41,665 nucleotides of DNA from Clostridia bacterium (GTDB lineage Bacteria > Bacillota > Clostridia > Christensenellales > Aristaeellaceae), in assembly GCA_017460395.1 (NCBI GenBank), contig JAFUBA010000211.1:1-41665 (forward strand), read 5' to 3'. The notes below the pieces were generated by a model. It had not been told where the DNA came from, made no database searches, and saw nothing but the letters and a program-made list of their open reading frames with translations. The position numbers were made by a program, and so were the translations under genes. This document shows, piece after piece, positions 34,683-41,665 of the stretch (the stretch's first letter is position 1; each line of letters opens with the position of its first letter).

Positions 34683-35711
34683 TCATACGACTTTGGCAAA
34701 GGAAGAGGAGGCGAGCTGCGTGATCAGGTCAGGGTTTTCAAGGAAATACCCAAGGCCTGTGATCGTGCAGTCCTCCGGAGCTCTGGCGACGGCCACGGGA
34801 ATGCCCGTTTCCACGCCGATCATCCGGTCAAGTCCCGGCAGCTGGCTGGCACCGCCGGTGAGATGGATGCAGCTGTGGTGAATATCCGCGGAAAGATCCG
34901 GCGGGGTGCGCTCCAGAACCCATTTGATGCTCGCCAGTATATTTCTGCATGGCTCAATCATGGCCTCCTGTGCCTGGGCAGCCGTGAATTCCACATTCAT
35001 GGCATGGGAGGAGAGAAGGTCCCGGCCTCGGATGTGCACGCGCCGGTTTTCGGCGATGGGAATCGCGCAGGCAAGGTCGATCTTGACCTCCTCGGCCGTA
35101 CGGTTTCCGATGAGCATGCTGGAGTTGCGCTTCAGGTAGTTGATGATCGCCTCGTCCATGCGGTTGCCGCCCACCTGGATGGACTGGGAGACTACGATAC
35201 CGCCCATGGAGACCACCGCGGTATCGGTGGTGCCGCCGCCGATATCTACGACCATGGATCCCACTGCCTCCCAGGCATTGAGCCCCGAACCGATGGCTGC
35301 AGCCAGCGCCTTCTCCACCAATATGACCTGCTTGCCGCCGGCACTGTGGACAGCCTCCATGACGGCACGTTTTGCGATGTTGCTCAGGCCCGAGGGTACT
35401 GCCACCAGCACACGAGGACGAAACAGAAAGCTGCTGCCGATGGCCTTTCGCATGAAGTAGGTGATGAGCACCTGCGCCGCGCCGAACTCGTCCAGGGAAC
35501 CGCCCTGGATCGGGCTGATGGCGCTCAGGTTGTCTCTGGTCCGCCCCATGAGGATCCTTGCCTCATTGCCCACCGCCCGGACCATGTGGCGGTCGTCGGA
35601 AGAAATGACCACAATGGAAGGCTCACTGATCACAATGCCGCGGCCTCTGACATAGACCAGGGTATTGCATGTACCCAGGTCGATGGCGACATCAGGAGCA
35701 AAAATGGCCAT
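34683..35711 (-). CDS. mreB: Rod-shape-determining actin homologue MreB
   Basis: MreB forms membrane-bound filaments that guide lateral wall synthesis. The 342-residue product has the actin-fold motifs: phosphate-1 DVAIDLGTCNTLVYVRGRGIV near residue 7, GRTRDNLSAISPIQGG near 56, connect/phosphate-2 VVDIGGGTTDTAVVSMGG near 164, the VGGNRMDEAI segment near 187 and the adenosine motif LTGGASQLPGLD near 290. The length is normal. The ATG at 35711 has an AAAGGTG site. It is 130 bp downstream of maf and 45 bp upstream of mreC, in the same operon. MreB and Mbl paralogues cannot be told apart here; operon position favours MreB. Confidence 0.98.
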   Translation of the reverse strand: MAIFAPDVAIDLGTCNTLVYVRGRGIVISEPSIVVISSDDRHMVRAVGNEARILMGRTRDNLSAISPIQGGSLDEFGAAQVLITYFMRKAIGSSFLFRPRVLVAVPSGLSNIAKRAVMEAVHSAGGKQVILVEKALAAAIGSGLNAWEAVGSMVVDIGGGTTDTAVVSMGGIVVSQSIQVGGNRMDEAIINYLKRNSSMLIGNRTAEEVKIDLACAIPIAENRRVHIRGRDLLSSHAMNVEFTAAQAQEAMIEPCRNILASIKWVLERTPPDLSADIHHSCIHLTGGASQLPGLDRMIGVETGIPVAVARAPEDCTITGLGYFLENPDLITQLASSSFAKVV

Positions 35712-35841
35712 GAAATCACACCTTTATCGATCTGCGCCGGAGGAAAACCGGCATATGAAATCTTGCATCAGATGCTGCCCCTGTACGTTTAGCCCGTTCC
35801 GATCAGATGGGAGGAGACAGACCTGAGATGGATAAGTTACA

Positions 35842-36417
35842 TCATACAAATGGCAGAGGGAAGCCTGCCTGCTGAAGGAGCTCACGCGTCAGGGGAAGCG
35901 GGAGACCGATGACGCCGGAGGGCGTCCCGCGCACCTCCTCCACCCACATCCCGGCCAGACCCTGCAGGGCATAGGCACCAGCCTTGTCCATAGGCTCTCC
36001 GGTGGAAATATACCAGCGGATCTCGCCGTCAGTCATCTCTCCAAAGCGCACAGAGGAGGAATCGGTGCCGGTGTGGATGAACCCTTCCGGGGAAATGACA
36101 CACACGCCCGTGTGCACGTGGTGGGTCTGTCCGCTCAGAGACCTCAGCATGCGAAAGGCATCCTCAGTATCTTCCGGCTTCCCGAAGGGCCTCTCGTCCA
36201 GGGCCACCAGCGTGTCAGCTGCAAGAATATAGGCGCCGGGGTGCAGGGCTGCTGCAGCCTTTGCCTTTCGGATGCTCAATTCGTGCACGGCCTGGCTGGC
36301 GGGGAGGGACGTGGTTTCATCGACCTCGGGTGCATCCACCTGAAAGGAGATGCCAAGAAGGGAGAGCAGCTCTCTTCGCCTTGGGGAATTCGATGCCAGG
36401 ATGAGGCTTGCGGACAT
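35842..36417 (-). CDS. maf: Maf nucleoside triphosphate pyrophosphatase
   Basis: Maf hydrolyses non-canonical or pyrimidine NTPs to the monophosphate and sits by tradition next to mreB. The 191-residue product has LILASNSPRRRELLSLLG at the start (nucleotide-binding SxSPRR motif), VDETT near residue 34, the catalytic ILAADTLVALDERPFGKPEDTEDAFRMLRSLSG near 66, and AGAYALQGLAGMWVEEVRGTPSGVIGLPL near 150. I use ATG 36417, with GGAGGA upstream; the longer frame from 36519 would add a non-family segment. It is the first gene of the cell-shape operon, behind the promoter at 36526-36554. Confidence 0.96.
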   Translation of the reverse strand: MSASLILASNSPRRRELLSLLGISFQVDAPEVDETTSLPASQAVHELSIRKAKAAAALHPGAYILAADTLVALDERPFGKPEDTEDAFRMLRSLSGQTHHVHTGVCVISPEGFIHTGTDSSSVRFGEMTDGEIRWYISTGEPMDKAGAYALQGLAGMWVEEVRGTPSGVIGLPLPLTRELLQQAGFPLPFV

Positions 36418-36525
36418 ACTTACTGTTTCCTCCGTATGAGACGTATGAGAAAATGACACAGTCCTGATGGAATCTGTGGAGATAGGGGTGCAAAACAATG
36501 CAGGTGCACAACACCCCATATTAGC

Positions 36526-36554
36526 ATTATATGCAAAACCCCTCCGCCTGACAA
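36526..36554 (-). promoter_or_regulatory. Sigma-A promoter of the maf-mreBCD-PBP2-minD-rodA operon
   Basis: On minus, TTGTCA (36554-36549) and TATAAT (36531-36526) are 17 nt apart. The -35 box is in the loop of the upstream queT terminator. The leader to maf is about 100 nt. Confidence 0.8.
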
Positions 36555-36567
36555 GGAGACGGAGGGG
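36535..36567 (-). terminator. Intrinsic terminator of queT, overlapping the maf promoter
   Basis: On minus, CCCCTCCG (36567-36560) and CGGAGGGG (36546-36539) form an 8-bp stem around a 13-nt loop, followed by TTTT. The stem is GC-rich but the T tract is short, so termination may be incomplete. Confidence 0.65.
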
Positions 36568-36672
36568 GTCGGGGAGGCCGATGAGCGGCCATCCGGAGCT
36601 TTTTTACAGGTTCTTTTTACATATCCTTCTTTTTGTAAGAAGCCGTATTGACTGCCTGGATGCCGGGCAGCT

Positions 36673-37143
36673 TCAGCCCGCTTCAAGCAGCATCTGGTAG
36701 AGAAGATAGCCTGCCGCGACGGCCACGATCTCACCTGCTGCCACCTGCAGCATGGTGTAAAAGAGGGGCAGACCGTACATGACAGAGAGCATCGTGCCCA
36801 CGATCAGGCCATTGAAGACGACCGGGGACAGGATGGCGAGCAGGGGCTTCTCCCGCAGCTGCCAGGTGACCACGGAGGCCAGGAGGGTGGCCAGGGTACC
36901 GAAGACGATATCCGGGACACCGACGGGACTGAGCAGGTTGGAGATCAGGCACCCAAGGGTAAGCCCGGGGATGGCCTCAGGGAACAGCAGCGGCAGGATG
37001 GTCAGTGCTTCCGAGATTCTGCACTCCCAGCCGGTACCGGCCCCATAGGACAGGACGGGCAGCATCAGGGTGAGGGCAGCATAGAGCGCTGCAATCATCG
37101 CACCCAGGGTCAGGGAACGGGTATTCAGCATCCTCTTGAACAT
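36673..37143 (-). CDS. queT: QueT-family transporter (probable queuosine-precursor ECF substrate component)
   Basis: The 156-residue product is a five- to six-segment membrane protein of the QueT/QrtT family, with the typical start TRSLTLGAMIAALYAALTLMLPVLSYGAG near residue 7 followed by ECRISEALTILPLLFPEAIPGLTLGCLISNLLSPVG near 41, in which the RxSEALT...PEAIPGL pattern is characteristic. These proteins are S components that bind queuosine precursors and work with a shared ECF energising module, not encoded here. I use ATG 37143, with AAAGGAG upstream; the longer frame from 37221 starts within the promoter. A promoter and a terminator make it monocistronic. I could not recognise a preQ1 riboswitch in the short leader. 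Confidence 0.88.
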   Translation of the reverse strand: MFKRMLNTRSLTLGAMIAALYAALTLMLPVLSYGAGTGWECRISEALTILPLLFPEAIPGLTLGCLISNLLSPVGVPDIVFGTLATLLASVVTWQLREKPLLAILSPVVFNGLIVGTMLSVMYGLPLFYTMLQVAAGEIVAVAAGYLLYQMLLEAG

Positions 37144-37192
37144 AGGGACGCTCCTTTCAGTGTGCTCAGCGATAATGTCGCAGGCGGAGCGT

Positions 37193-37221
37193 ATTGTAAC
37201 ACAGAGGATGATCCGGGGCAA
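37193..37221 (-). promoter_or_regulatory. Sigma-A promoter of queT
   Basis: On minus, TTGCCC (37221-37216) and TACAAT (37198-37193) are 17 nt apart. The leader is only about 43 nt. Confidence 0.75.
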
Positions 37222-37257
37222 TTGGTCTGAGAATCCATTGAGGAGCCCATGGAGAGC

Positions 37258-37752
37258 TCAATGGAGAAGTGCCGGCCCCCACACGGCGCACAGCCGCTCC
37301 AGGCTGAAGGCTGCGTTGGCAGCGCTGGTGGAGGGAAGAACCTCACAGGGCAGGTGACAAAGGGGCAGAAGATGCTGCCGGTAGAGCCTGCCTGCGAGCG
37401 CGCCGTTTAAAAGCACGCGCTCGATGGGATTATGGTCTGTCACATCCGAAATCCTGACCGGGTCAGCATTCTTCACGCTGGCATCTGAGGAAGCGTGCAC
37501 ATCGCAGGAGGCGATCACGTCCCACAGGGCCAGGCGGTGCGAGAGAATCAGCTGTGTCTTTTCCTCGGGTGTGCCCGGAAGATCACACGAAAAGATGTTT
37601 GCGAGCACACTCCAGAAGCGATTCCTCGGGTGGCCGTAATAAAAGTCGGTCTCCCGGCTTTTGACGGAGGGGAAGGAGCCAAGGATCAGGATGCGGGATT
37701 GTCCGTCGTGGATGGGCAGAAAGGGATGGGTTACATGCTCCAGGTAGGCCAT
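37258..37752 (-). CDS. DNA-deoxyinosine glycosylase (uracil-DNA glycosylase superfamily)
   Basis: The 164-residue product belongs to the deoxyinosine/hypoxanthine glycosylase branch of the uracil-DNA glycosylase superfamily, which removes hypoxanthine from deaminated adenine in DNA. Seen motifs are ILGSFPSVKSRETDFYYGHPRNRFWSVLANIF near residue 25, LSHRLALWDVIASCDVHASSDASVKNADP near 71 and LPSTSAANAAFS near 140. I use ATG 37752: it lies one base after the yhbY TGA, and the family start MAYLEHVTHPFLPIHD follows, so the longer frame inside yhbY is rejected. It ends the obg-yhbY operon. The coupling with yhbY suggests reinitiation. Confidence 0.9.
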   Translation of the reverse strand: MAYLEHVTHPFLPIHDGQSRILILGSFPSVKSRETDFYYGHPRNRFWSVLANIFSCDLPGTPEEKTQLILSHRLALWDVIASCDVHASSDASVKNADPVRISDVTDHNPIERVLLNGALAGRLYRQHLLPLCHLPCEVLPSTSAANAAFSLERLCAVWGPALLH

Positions 37753-37753
37753 C

Positions 37754-38041
37754 TCAGTCGAGGACAATCCTGGGGTTCTCCCGGCTCTCCCGGTAGAGGA
37801 CAAACCTTCTGCCGATGCACTGCACGGGCTCTGCATGCAGCTGCTCGCAAAGCGTCTCCAGCGCCTCTTTTGCAGAGAGGGGACATTCCGGCTGCACGGT
37901 CCCCTTGAAGAGCTCCCGTGCCTCCAGGGCATCGTCCGCCTGCTTGATGAGCTCGGGAGAGAAGCCGTTCTTGCCGATATACAGAATGGGGTCCATGGTG
38001 TTGGCCATGGAGCGCAGCATGGCGCGCTGTTTGCTGGTCAT
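37754..38041 (-). CDS. yhbY: CRM-domain RNA-binding protein YhbY
   Basis: YhbY is a small RNA-binding protein associated with pre-50S ribosomal particles. The 95-residue product is a single CRM domain: MTSKQRAMLRSMANTMDPILYIGKNGFSPELIKQADDALEARELFKG, with the GKNGFS loop near residue 23 (family GxxG-type loop), and the ending GRRFVLYRE. I use ATG 38041 with GGAGG upstream. The gene lies 36 bp behind obg, another ribosome assembly factor, in the order common in Firmicutes. The next gene starts 1 bp after its stop. Confidence 0.95.
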   Translation of the reverse strand: MTSKQRAMLRSMANTMDPILYIGKNGFSPELIKQADDALEARELFKGTVQPECPLSAKEALETLCEQLHAEPVQCIGRRFVLYRESRENPRIVLD

Positions 38042-38077
38042 GAAAACCTCCAAAGTAAACACATGATGAAAATCAGC

Positions 38078-39346
38078 TTATTCAACGAAGTCAAAGGCCA
38101 TGTCGGCGATCTGGACTTCATCGCCCTCGTGGGCGCCCTTTTCGCGCAGAGCATCGATGACGCCCAGACGCCGGAGGGAGCGGTGGAACCAGTTGAGGCT
38201 TTCCTCGTCCTCGAAATTGACGCTGTCCAGGAGATGCTCGACGGCACTGCCCTCGACAATGTAGCTCTCGTTTTCCCGACGCACGGTGAAGGTGTCGGGC
38301 TCGGGACAGGTCTCCGCCGCCATCTCGGGTTCATAATGGATGATGGGCGGCAGATCCCGCAGCTTTTCCTCCATGCAGTCGAGGAGGGGCTCAAGGCCCA
38401 TGCGGGCCGCGGCTGAGATTACGAAGACAGGGATATCCTTTCCCTTCACGTGCTCCCGCAGGCGCTCCACATTCTCCTCCCAGCCGCTCAGATCGCACTT
38501 GTTGCATACAAGGATCTGGGGACGGCTGGCAAGGTCACCGTAGTGCTCCAGCTCCAGACAGATCTGGTCAAAGTCCTCCACCGGGTCACGACCCTCATAG
38601 CCGGAGGCGTCCACCAGATGCAGAAGAAGACGGGTGCGGTCCACGTGCCGCAAAAAGTCGTGCCCCAGGCCTACACCCTCGGCAGCGCCCTCCACCAGGC
38701 CCGGGATGTCGGCCATGACAATGTCCTGTTCATGGCGCCTGACGATGCCGAGGTTTGGCGTGAGGGTGGTGAAGTGATAGTTGGCGATCTTGGGCTTGGC
38801 ACTGGTGACCACGGAGAGGAGGGTGCTCTTGCCCACGTTCGGGTAACCCACCAGCCCGACGTCCGCGATGGTCTTCAGTTCCAGAAGGAAGGTGTGAATT
38901 TCTGTGCGGATGCCCGGCTTTGCAAAGTTCGGAGCCTGGCGTGTGGGGGTGGCAAAATGCATGTTGCCCCAGCCACCCCGGCCGCCGCGCAGCAGCAGGC
39001 GGGTCTCGCCGGGCGTGTCCATGTCCATGACGACCTTCTCGGTTTCCGCGTCCTTGAAGACAGTTCCCGGAGGTACATGGATGGTGATGCTTCCACCCCG
39101 CTTGCCGGCGCACCTGCCGGAGGAGCCGTTCGTGCCGTTCTCTGCGGTATACTTGGACTTGAAGCGGAAGTCCAGAAGCGTGTGCATGTTGGGGTCCGCA
39201 TACAAAAGGACGTCTCCGCCGTTGCCGCCGTCGCCCCCGTCCGGGCCGCCATTCTGGACAAACTTTTCCCTGTGGAAGGAAATGGCACCGTCTCCGCCGT
39301 TGCCTGCCTTGCAGGTGATGCGGACGCGATCCACAAAATTGCTCAT
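38078..39346 (-). CDS. obg: GTPase Obg (CgtA)
   Basis: Obg is an essential GTPase of late 50S assembly and stress signalling. The 422-residue product has the glycine-rich Obg fold at 1-158 (CKAGNGGDGAISFHREKF, GGPDGGDGGNGGDV, GKRGGSITIHVPPGT). The G domain has GYPNVGKSTL near 165, the TTLTPNLG switch, DIPGLVEGA near 212 and NKCD near 283. A C-terminal OCT domain follows near 345-422. The ATG at 39346 has a GAGGAAC site. It is 38 bp downstream of the PFL-family gene and is probably cotranscribed from the promoter at 41089-41117. The usual rpmA neighbour is absent. Confidence 0.98.
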   Translation of the reverse strand: MSNFVDRVRITCKAGNGGDGAISFHREKFVQNGGPDGGDGGNGGDVLLYADPNMHTLLDFRFKSKYTAENGTNGSSGRCAGKRGGSITIHVPPGTVFKDAETEKVVMDMDTPGETRLLLRGGRGGWGNMHFATPTRQAPNFAKPGIRTEIHTFLLELKTIADVGLVGYPNVGKSTLLSVVTSAKPKIANYHFTTLTPNLGIVRRHEQDIVMADIPGLVEGAAEGVGLGHDFLRHVDRTRLLLHLVDASGYEGRDPVEDFDQICLELEHYGDLASRPQILVCNKCDLSGWEENVERLREHVKGKDIPVFVISAAARMGLEPLLDCMEEKLRDLPPIIHYEPEMAAETCPEPDTFTVRRENESYIVEGSAVEHLLDSVNFEDEESLNWFHRSLRRLGVIDALREKGAHEGDEVQIADMAFDFVE

Positions 39347-39384
39347 GTTGTTCCTCGCTCGTAAGATTCAGTCAAAAACTCAGA

Positions 39385-40731
39385 TCAGTTTCTCAGAGAG
39401 TGCAGCGGGGCCGGGATCCGTCCGCCGCGGGCGATGAAGTCATCGCATGCGAAGGGGTTCACCTGAATGACCGGTGCAAAGCCCAGGAGCCCGCCGAACT
39501 CCACCATATCCCCGGCCTTTTTCCCGGGAGCGGGGATGACGCGCACGGCGGTGGTCTTCTGGTTGACCATGCCGATGGCCGCCTCGTCCGCGATGATGCC
39601 GGAGATGGTGGCGGCACTGGTATCGCCGGGGATGGCGATCATGTCAAGGCCCACAGAGCACACGCACGTCATGGCTTCCAGCTTTTCAAGGCTCAGACTG
39701 CCCCTCCCGGCCGCCTCGATCATGCCGATATCCTCGGAGACCGGGATAAAGGCACCGCTGAGGCCACCCACGTGGTTGGAGGCCATCACACCGCCCTTTT
39801 TGACGGCGTCGTTTAAGAGGGCAAGGGCCGCGGTGGTGCCGGGGGCACCGGCGGACTCAAGGCCCATCTCCGTGAGGATGTGGGCCACGGAATCGCCCCT
39901 GGCCGGTGTCGGCGCGAGGGACAGATCCACGATGCCAAAGGGAATGCCAAGGCGCTGGGATGCCTCCCTCGCCACCAGCTGGCCCACCCTCGTGATCTTG
40001 AAGGCGGTCCGCTTGATGGTTTCTGCCACGATATCAAAGGGCTGACCTTTGACCTGCTCGAGGGCGCGCTTGACGACACCGGGGCCGGACACGCCCACGT
40101 TGATCGCACACTCCGGTTCGCCCACGCCGCAGAAGGCGCCGGCCATGAAAGGGTTGTCCTCCACGGCGTTGCAGAAAACCACCAGCTTGGCACAGCCAAG
40201 CCCGTCCTGCGCCTTCGTTTTTTCGGCCGTTTCCAGGATGATTTCGCCCATCCGCTTTACGGCGTCCATGTTGAGCCCCGTGCGGGTGGACCCGACGTTC
40301 ACGGAGGAGCAGAGGCGCTCTGTGGTGGCGAGTACCTCCGGGATGGAATCCAGAAGACGCTCGTCCGAGCGCGTCGCACCCTTCTGCATGAGGGCCGAGT
40401 AGCCGCCGAGGAAGTTGACGCCCATCTCCTTTGCGGCCCGGTCCAGGGCCTGGGCGATGGGGCGCGGGTCTGCCTGCGCAATCAGGGAGACCGGGGTCAC
40501 GGAGATACGCTTGTTGACGATGGGAATGCCTAGCTCTTCCTCCAGCATCTCGCCCGTCTTCACCAGGTCCTTTGCCACCTGGCAGATCTTGTCATAGACG
40601 CGCTGAGCGCAGATGTCTGCATCCGGATGGGAGCAGTCCAGAAGGTTGATGCCCAGCGTGATGGTGCGGATATCAAAGTTCTCCTCCTGGATCATGTGCA
40701 TGGTTTGCAGAATTTCACCGGTTTCAATCAT
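39385..40731 (-). CDS. PFL-family protein (UPF0210/DUF711)
   Basis: The 448-residue product belongs to the conserved UPF0210 family, distantly related to pyruvate formate-lyase and of unknown function. Landmarks are [14 protein letters not shown] near residue 20, [11 protein letters not shown] near 75, [13 protein letters not shown] near 110, [17 protein letters not shown] near 142, [19 protein letters not shown] near 211, [20 protein letters not shown] near 276, [16 protein letters not shown] near 317 and [19 protein letters not shown] near 368. It starts 22 bp after the ACT-domain gene; this pair (UPF0237 and UPF0210) is a conserved neighbourhood in many Firmicutes. A regulatory or metabolic link between them is likely but unproven. 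Confidence 0.92.
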   Translation of the reverse strand: MIETGEILQTMHMIQEENFDIRTITLGINLLDCSHPDADICAQRVYDKICQVAKDLVKTGEMLEEELGIPIVNKRISVTPVSLIAQADPRPIAQALDRAAKEMGVNFLGGYSALMQKGATRSDERLLDSIPEVLATTERLCSSVNVGSTRTGLNMDAVKRMGEIILETAEKTKAQDGLGCAKLVVFCNAVEDNPFMAGAFCGVGEPECAINVGVSGPGVVKRALEQVKGQPFDIVAETIKRTAFKITRVGQLVAREASQRLGIPFGIVDLSLAPTPARGDSVAHILTEMGLESAGAPGTTAALALLNDAVKKGGVMASNHVGGLSGAFIPVSEDIGMIEAAGRGSLSLEKLEAMTCVCSVGLDMIAIPGDTSAATISGIIADEAAIGMVNQKTTAVRVIPAPGKKAGDMVEFGGLLGFAPVIQVNPFACDDFIARGGRIPAPLHSLRN

Positions 40732-40753
40732 CCCTCAAGTCACCTCCGCCGTC

Positions 40754-41026
40754 TTAAATGCGGTGCATGGCATCGAAAATATCCATTCTCTGCATGTGAA
40801 TGGTCATATTCAGTTCGTCCCGAACGGACTGAAGCTCCCGGTCGATGGCAGAAAACTCCATGTGTGCTCCGTCCAGGTCCACGACCATCATCATGGTGAA
40901 ATAGCCGTCGAGAATGGTCTGGGTGATGTCGAGAATATTGATGTTCAGATCCGAAAGCTTGGTGGCCACTCGGGCGATGATGCCGGTGGTGTCAAGTCCT
41001 GTGACGCTGATAAGTGCCTTTGTCAT
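40754..41026 (-). CDS. ACT-domain protein (UPF0237)
   Basis: The 90-residue product is a single ACT domain preceded by the family start TKALISVTGLDTTGIIARVATKLSDLNINILDITQTILDGYFTMMMVVDL. The Gly-Xaa-Asp ligand turn is seen as GLDTTGIIARV. ACT domains bind small ligands, usually amino acids, and this family is the GcvR-like stand-alone type. It is the first gene of the operon with the PFL-family gene and obg. A GGGAGG site precedes the ATG, and a clean promoter lies at 41089-41117. Confidence 0.93.
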   Translation of the reverse strand: MTKALISVTGLDTTGIIARVATKLSDLNINILDITQTILDGYFTMMMVVDLDGAHMEFSAIDRELQSVRDELNMTIHMQRMDIFDAMHRI

Positions 41027-41088
41027 GTGCTGCCTCCCTGAAATCTGCTGCCTGTAATGCAGCCGGTGCCCTTTTTCAGGCAGGGGAA

Positions 41089-41117
41089 AGAATAGGTAGA
41101 AAGGGAGAAGTTGTCAA
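41089..41117 (-). promoter_or_regulatory. Sigma-A promoter of the ACT-PFL-obg-yhbY-glycosylase operon
   Basis: On minus, a consensus TTGACA (41117-41112) and TATTCT (41094-41089) are 17 nt apart. The -35 box begins 14 bp after the stop of the permease gene, and I see no terminator between. Confidence 0.8.
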
Positions 41118-41130
41118 GGAAACGGCGCCG

Positions 41131-41665
41131 TCATGCACCGGCTGAAGCGTACCTGTGAAGGGCCAGGCGAAAGAGAAGATACATGCAGGCAAAAAACAGG
41201 GGCCCGAGGAGCGAGCAGAGGAGCGATACCGCCGGGGAAAGGGGCGGGAGCGGAGACAGAGGCTTTCCAAGGAGCGCAGCAAGGGGTACATGCAGGCACA
41301 GGCCCAGGGGCGCCAGGTACAGGAAGAGCACCTTCAGGGGACCTGGATAGATGTCCACCGGGTACTGGCAGCAGGTCCGCCCGCCATAGGTCAGCACATT
41401 GACCGCCTCTGTCGAGCGAAGGGTTACGAAGCAGAACGCCGCGTCCAGGAAGAAAAGGCCCATCAGGAGAAAGACGCAGCCGATGATGGCAAAGATGAAG
41501 AGAAGAACGTTCAAGGCGCTCCAGGTAATGGAGAGGGACGGGAGCACGCGAAAAAGGACGATCAGTCCCACCGCGATGGACCCCAGGCGCCTCGGGTCAA
41601 AGTCTGAGAGCACCAGCTGCATGGCGATGCCCCGGGGCCTGAGGAGCATGGCGTCCAGACTCCCG
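41131..41665 (-). CDS. ABC-2 family transporter permease, C-terminal part (DUF990-like)
   Basis: The gene runs off the right edge: the frame stays open upstream of the ATG at 41649, giving GSLDAMLLRPRG, where the G-S/T-LD-x-LLxRP pattern is a family landmark. About 178 residues are visible. They hold four or five membrane segments (IAVGLIVLFRVLPS, VLLFIFAIIGCVFLLMGLFFL, VLFLYLAPLGLCLHVPL, LCSLLGPLFFACMYLLFRLAL) and the family segment TEAVNVLTYGGRTCCQYPVDIYPG. Such permeases come in pairs with an ABC ATPase, which should lie to the right. The substrate is unknown. The ending HRYASAGA is typical. Confidence 0.85.
   Translation of the reverse strand, partial: GSLDAMLLRPRGIAMQLVLSDFDPRRLGSIAVGLIVLFRVLPSLSITWSALNVLLFIFAIIGCVFLLMGLFFLDAAFCFVTLRSTEAVNVLTYGGRTCCQYPVDIYPGPLKVLFLYLAPLGLCLHVPLAALLGKPLSPLPPLSPAVSLLCSLLGPLFFACMYLLFRLALHRYASAGA

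Noticed and set aside
37128-37192. Riboswitch-like pairing of ACGCTCC (37192-37186 on minus) with the queT ribosome-binding region GGAGCGT
   Set aside because: The upstream arm lies mostly between the -10 box and the expected transcription start, so it would not be in the RNA; the leader also lacks recognisable preQ1-I features.

Overview
The window looks like a chromosomal segment of an anaerobic member of the Clostridia (Bacillota) with a G+C content visibly above one half (not counted). The grounds are a fused IspH-ribosomal S1 gene, which is a clostridial trait; a perfect CIRCE operator before groES-groEL; a HutP-family protein; AbrB, QueT and the maf-mreBCD-pbp-minD-rodA order; strong Shine-Dalgarno sequences; and many clean sigma-A promoters with 17-nt spacers. 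A cytoplasmic pectin (rhamnogalacturonan) gene pair suggests a gut, rumen or other plant-fibre habitat. The species cannot be named from the sequence. There is one tRNA gene. I saw no rRNA, insertion sequence, prophage or CRISPR array, and most of the segment is core genome.

Layout, left to right. 1-1830: the end of an unrecognised protein, rplS with its leader, and a phosphoribosyltransferase gene, all on plus. 1843-5884: on minus, a PIN-like nuclease with a very long disordered linker, then groES-groEL behind CIRCE. 6083-8211: mutY on plus, meeting an abrB-acyl-ACP thioesterase pair on minus tail to tail. 8493-12481: on plus, a HutP homologue, cmk, plsC and the ispH-rpsA fusion. 12567-15102: thiamine pyrophosphokinase, then purC overlapping a secreted phosphodiester glycosidase. 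15264-18694: tig-clpP-clpX. 18841-18914: tRNA-Val(GAC). 19203-22480: GH105 and GH112 genes for rhamnogalacturonan fragments. 22579-25639: engB and lon on minus. 25889-27013: an aldo/keto reductase with ferredoxin-type clusters, on plus. 27054-36417: on minus, the cell-shape and division block maf-mreB-mreC-mreD-PBP2-minD-rodA and a small membrane protein. 36673-41665: on minus, queT, and the operon ACT protein-PFL/UPF0210 protein-obg-yhbY-deoxyinosine glycosylase, preceded by the end of an ABC-2 permease gene.

How the genes work together. The window is dominated by proteostasis (trigger factor, ClpXP, Lon, GroESL), translation and ribosome assembly (L19, S1, EngB, Obg, YhbY), envelope growth (MreBCD, PBP2, RodA, MinD, PlsC, IspH), nucleotide supply and DNA repair (Cmk, PurC, the phosphoribosyltransferase, MutY, deoxyinosine glycosylase, Maf). 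The GH105-GH112 pair is the clearest accessory module. It would remove unsaturated galacturonate from rhamnose and phosphorolyse a galactosyl disaccharide inside the cell.

No obviously new multi-gene defence or mobile system is visible. The most unusual items are a strong internal ribosome-binding site and arginine-codon shift at the IspH/S1 junction; a PIN nuclease with a linker of about 320 residues rich in Pro, Ala, Glu, Lys and Gln; a minD gene stripped of minC and minE, with a 26-bp perfect palindrome in its leader; a terminator whose loop carries the next operon's -35 box; a LexA-type box before clpP; and a HutP homologue that appears to lack two of the three known metal-binding histidines.
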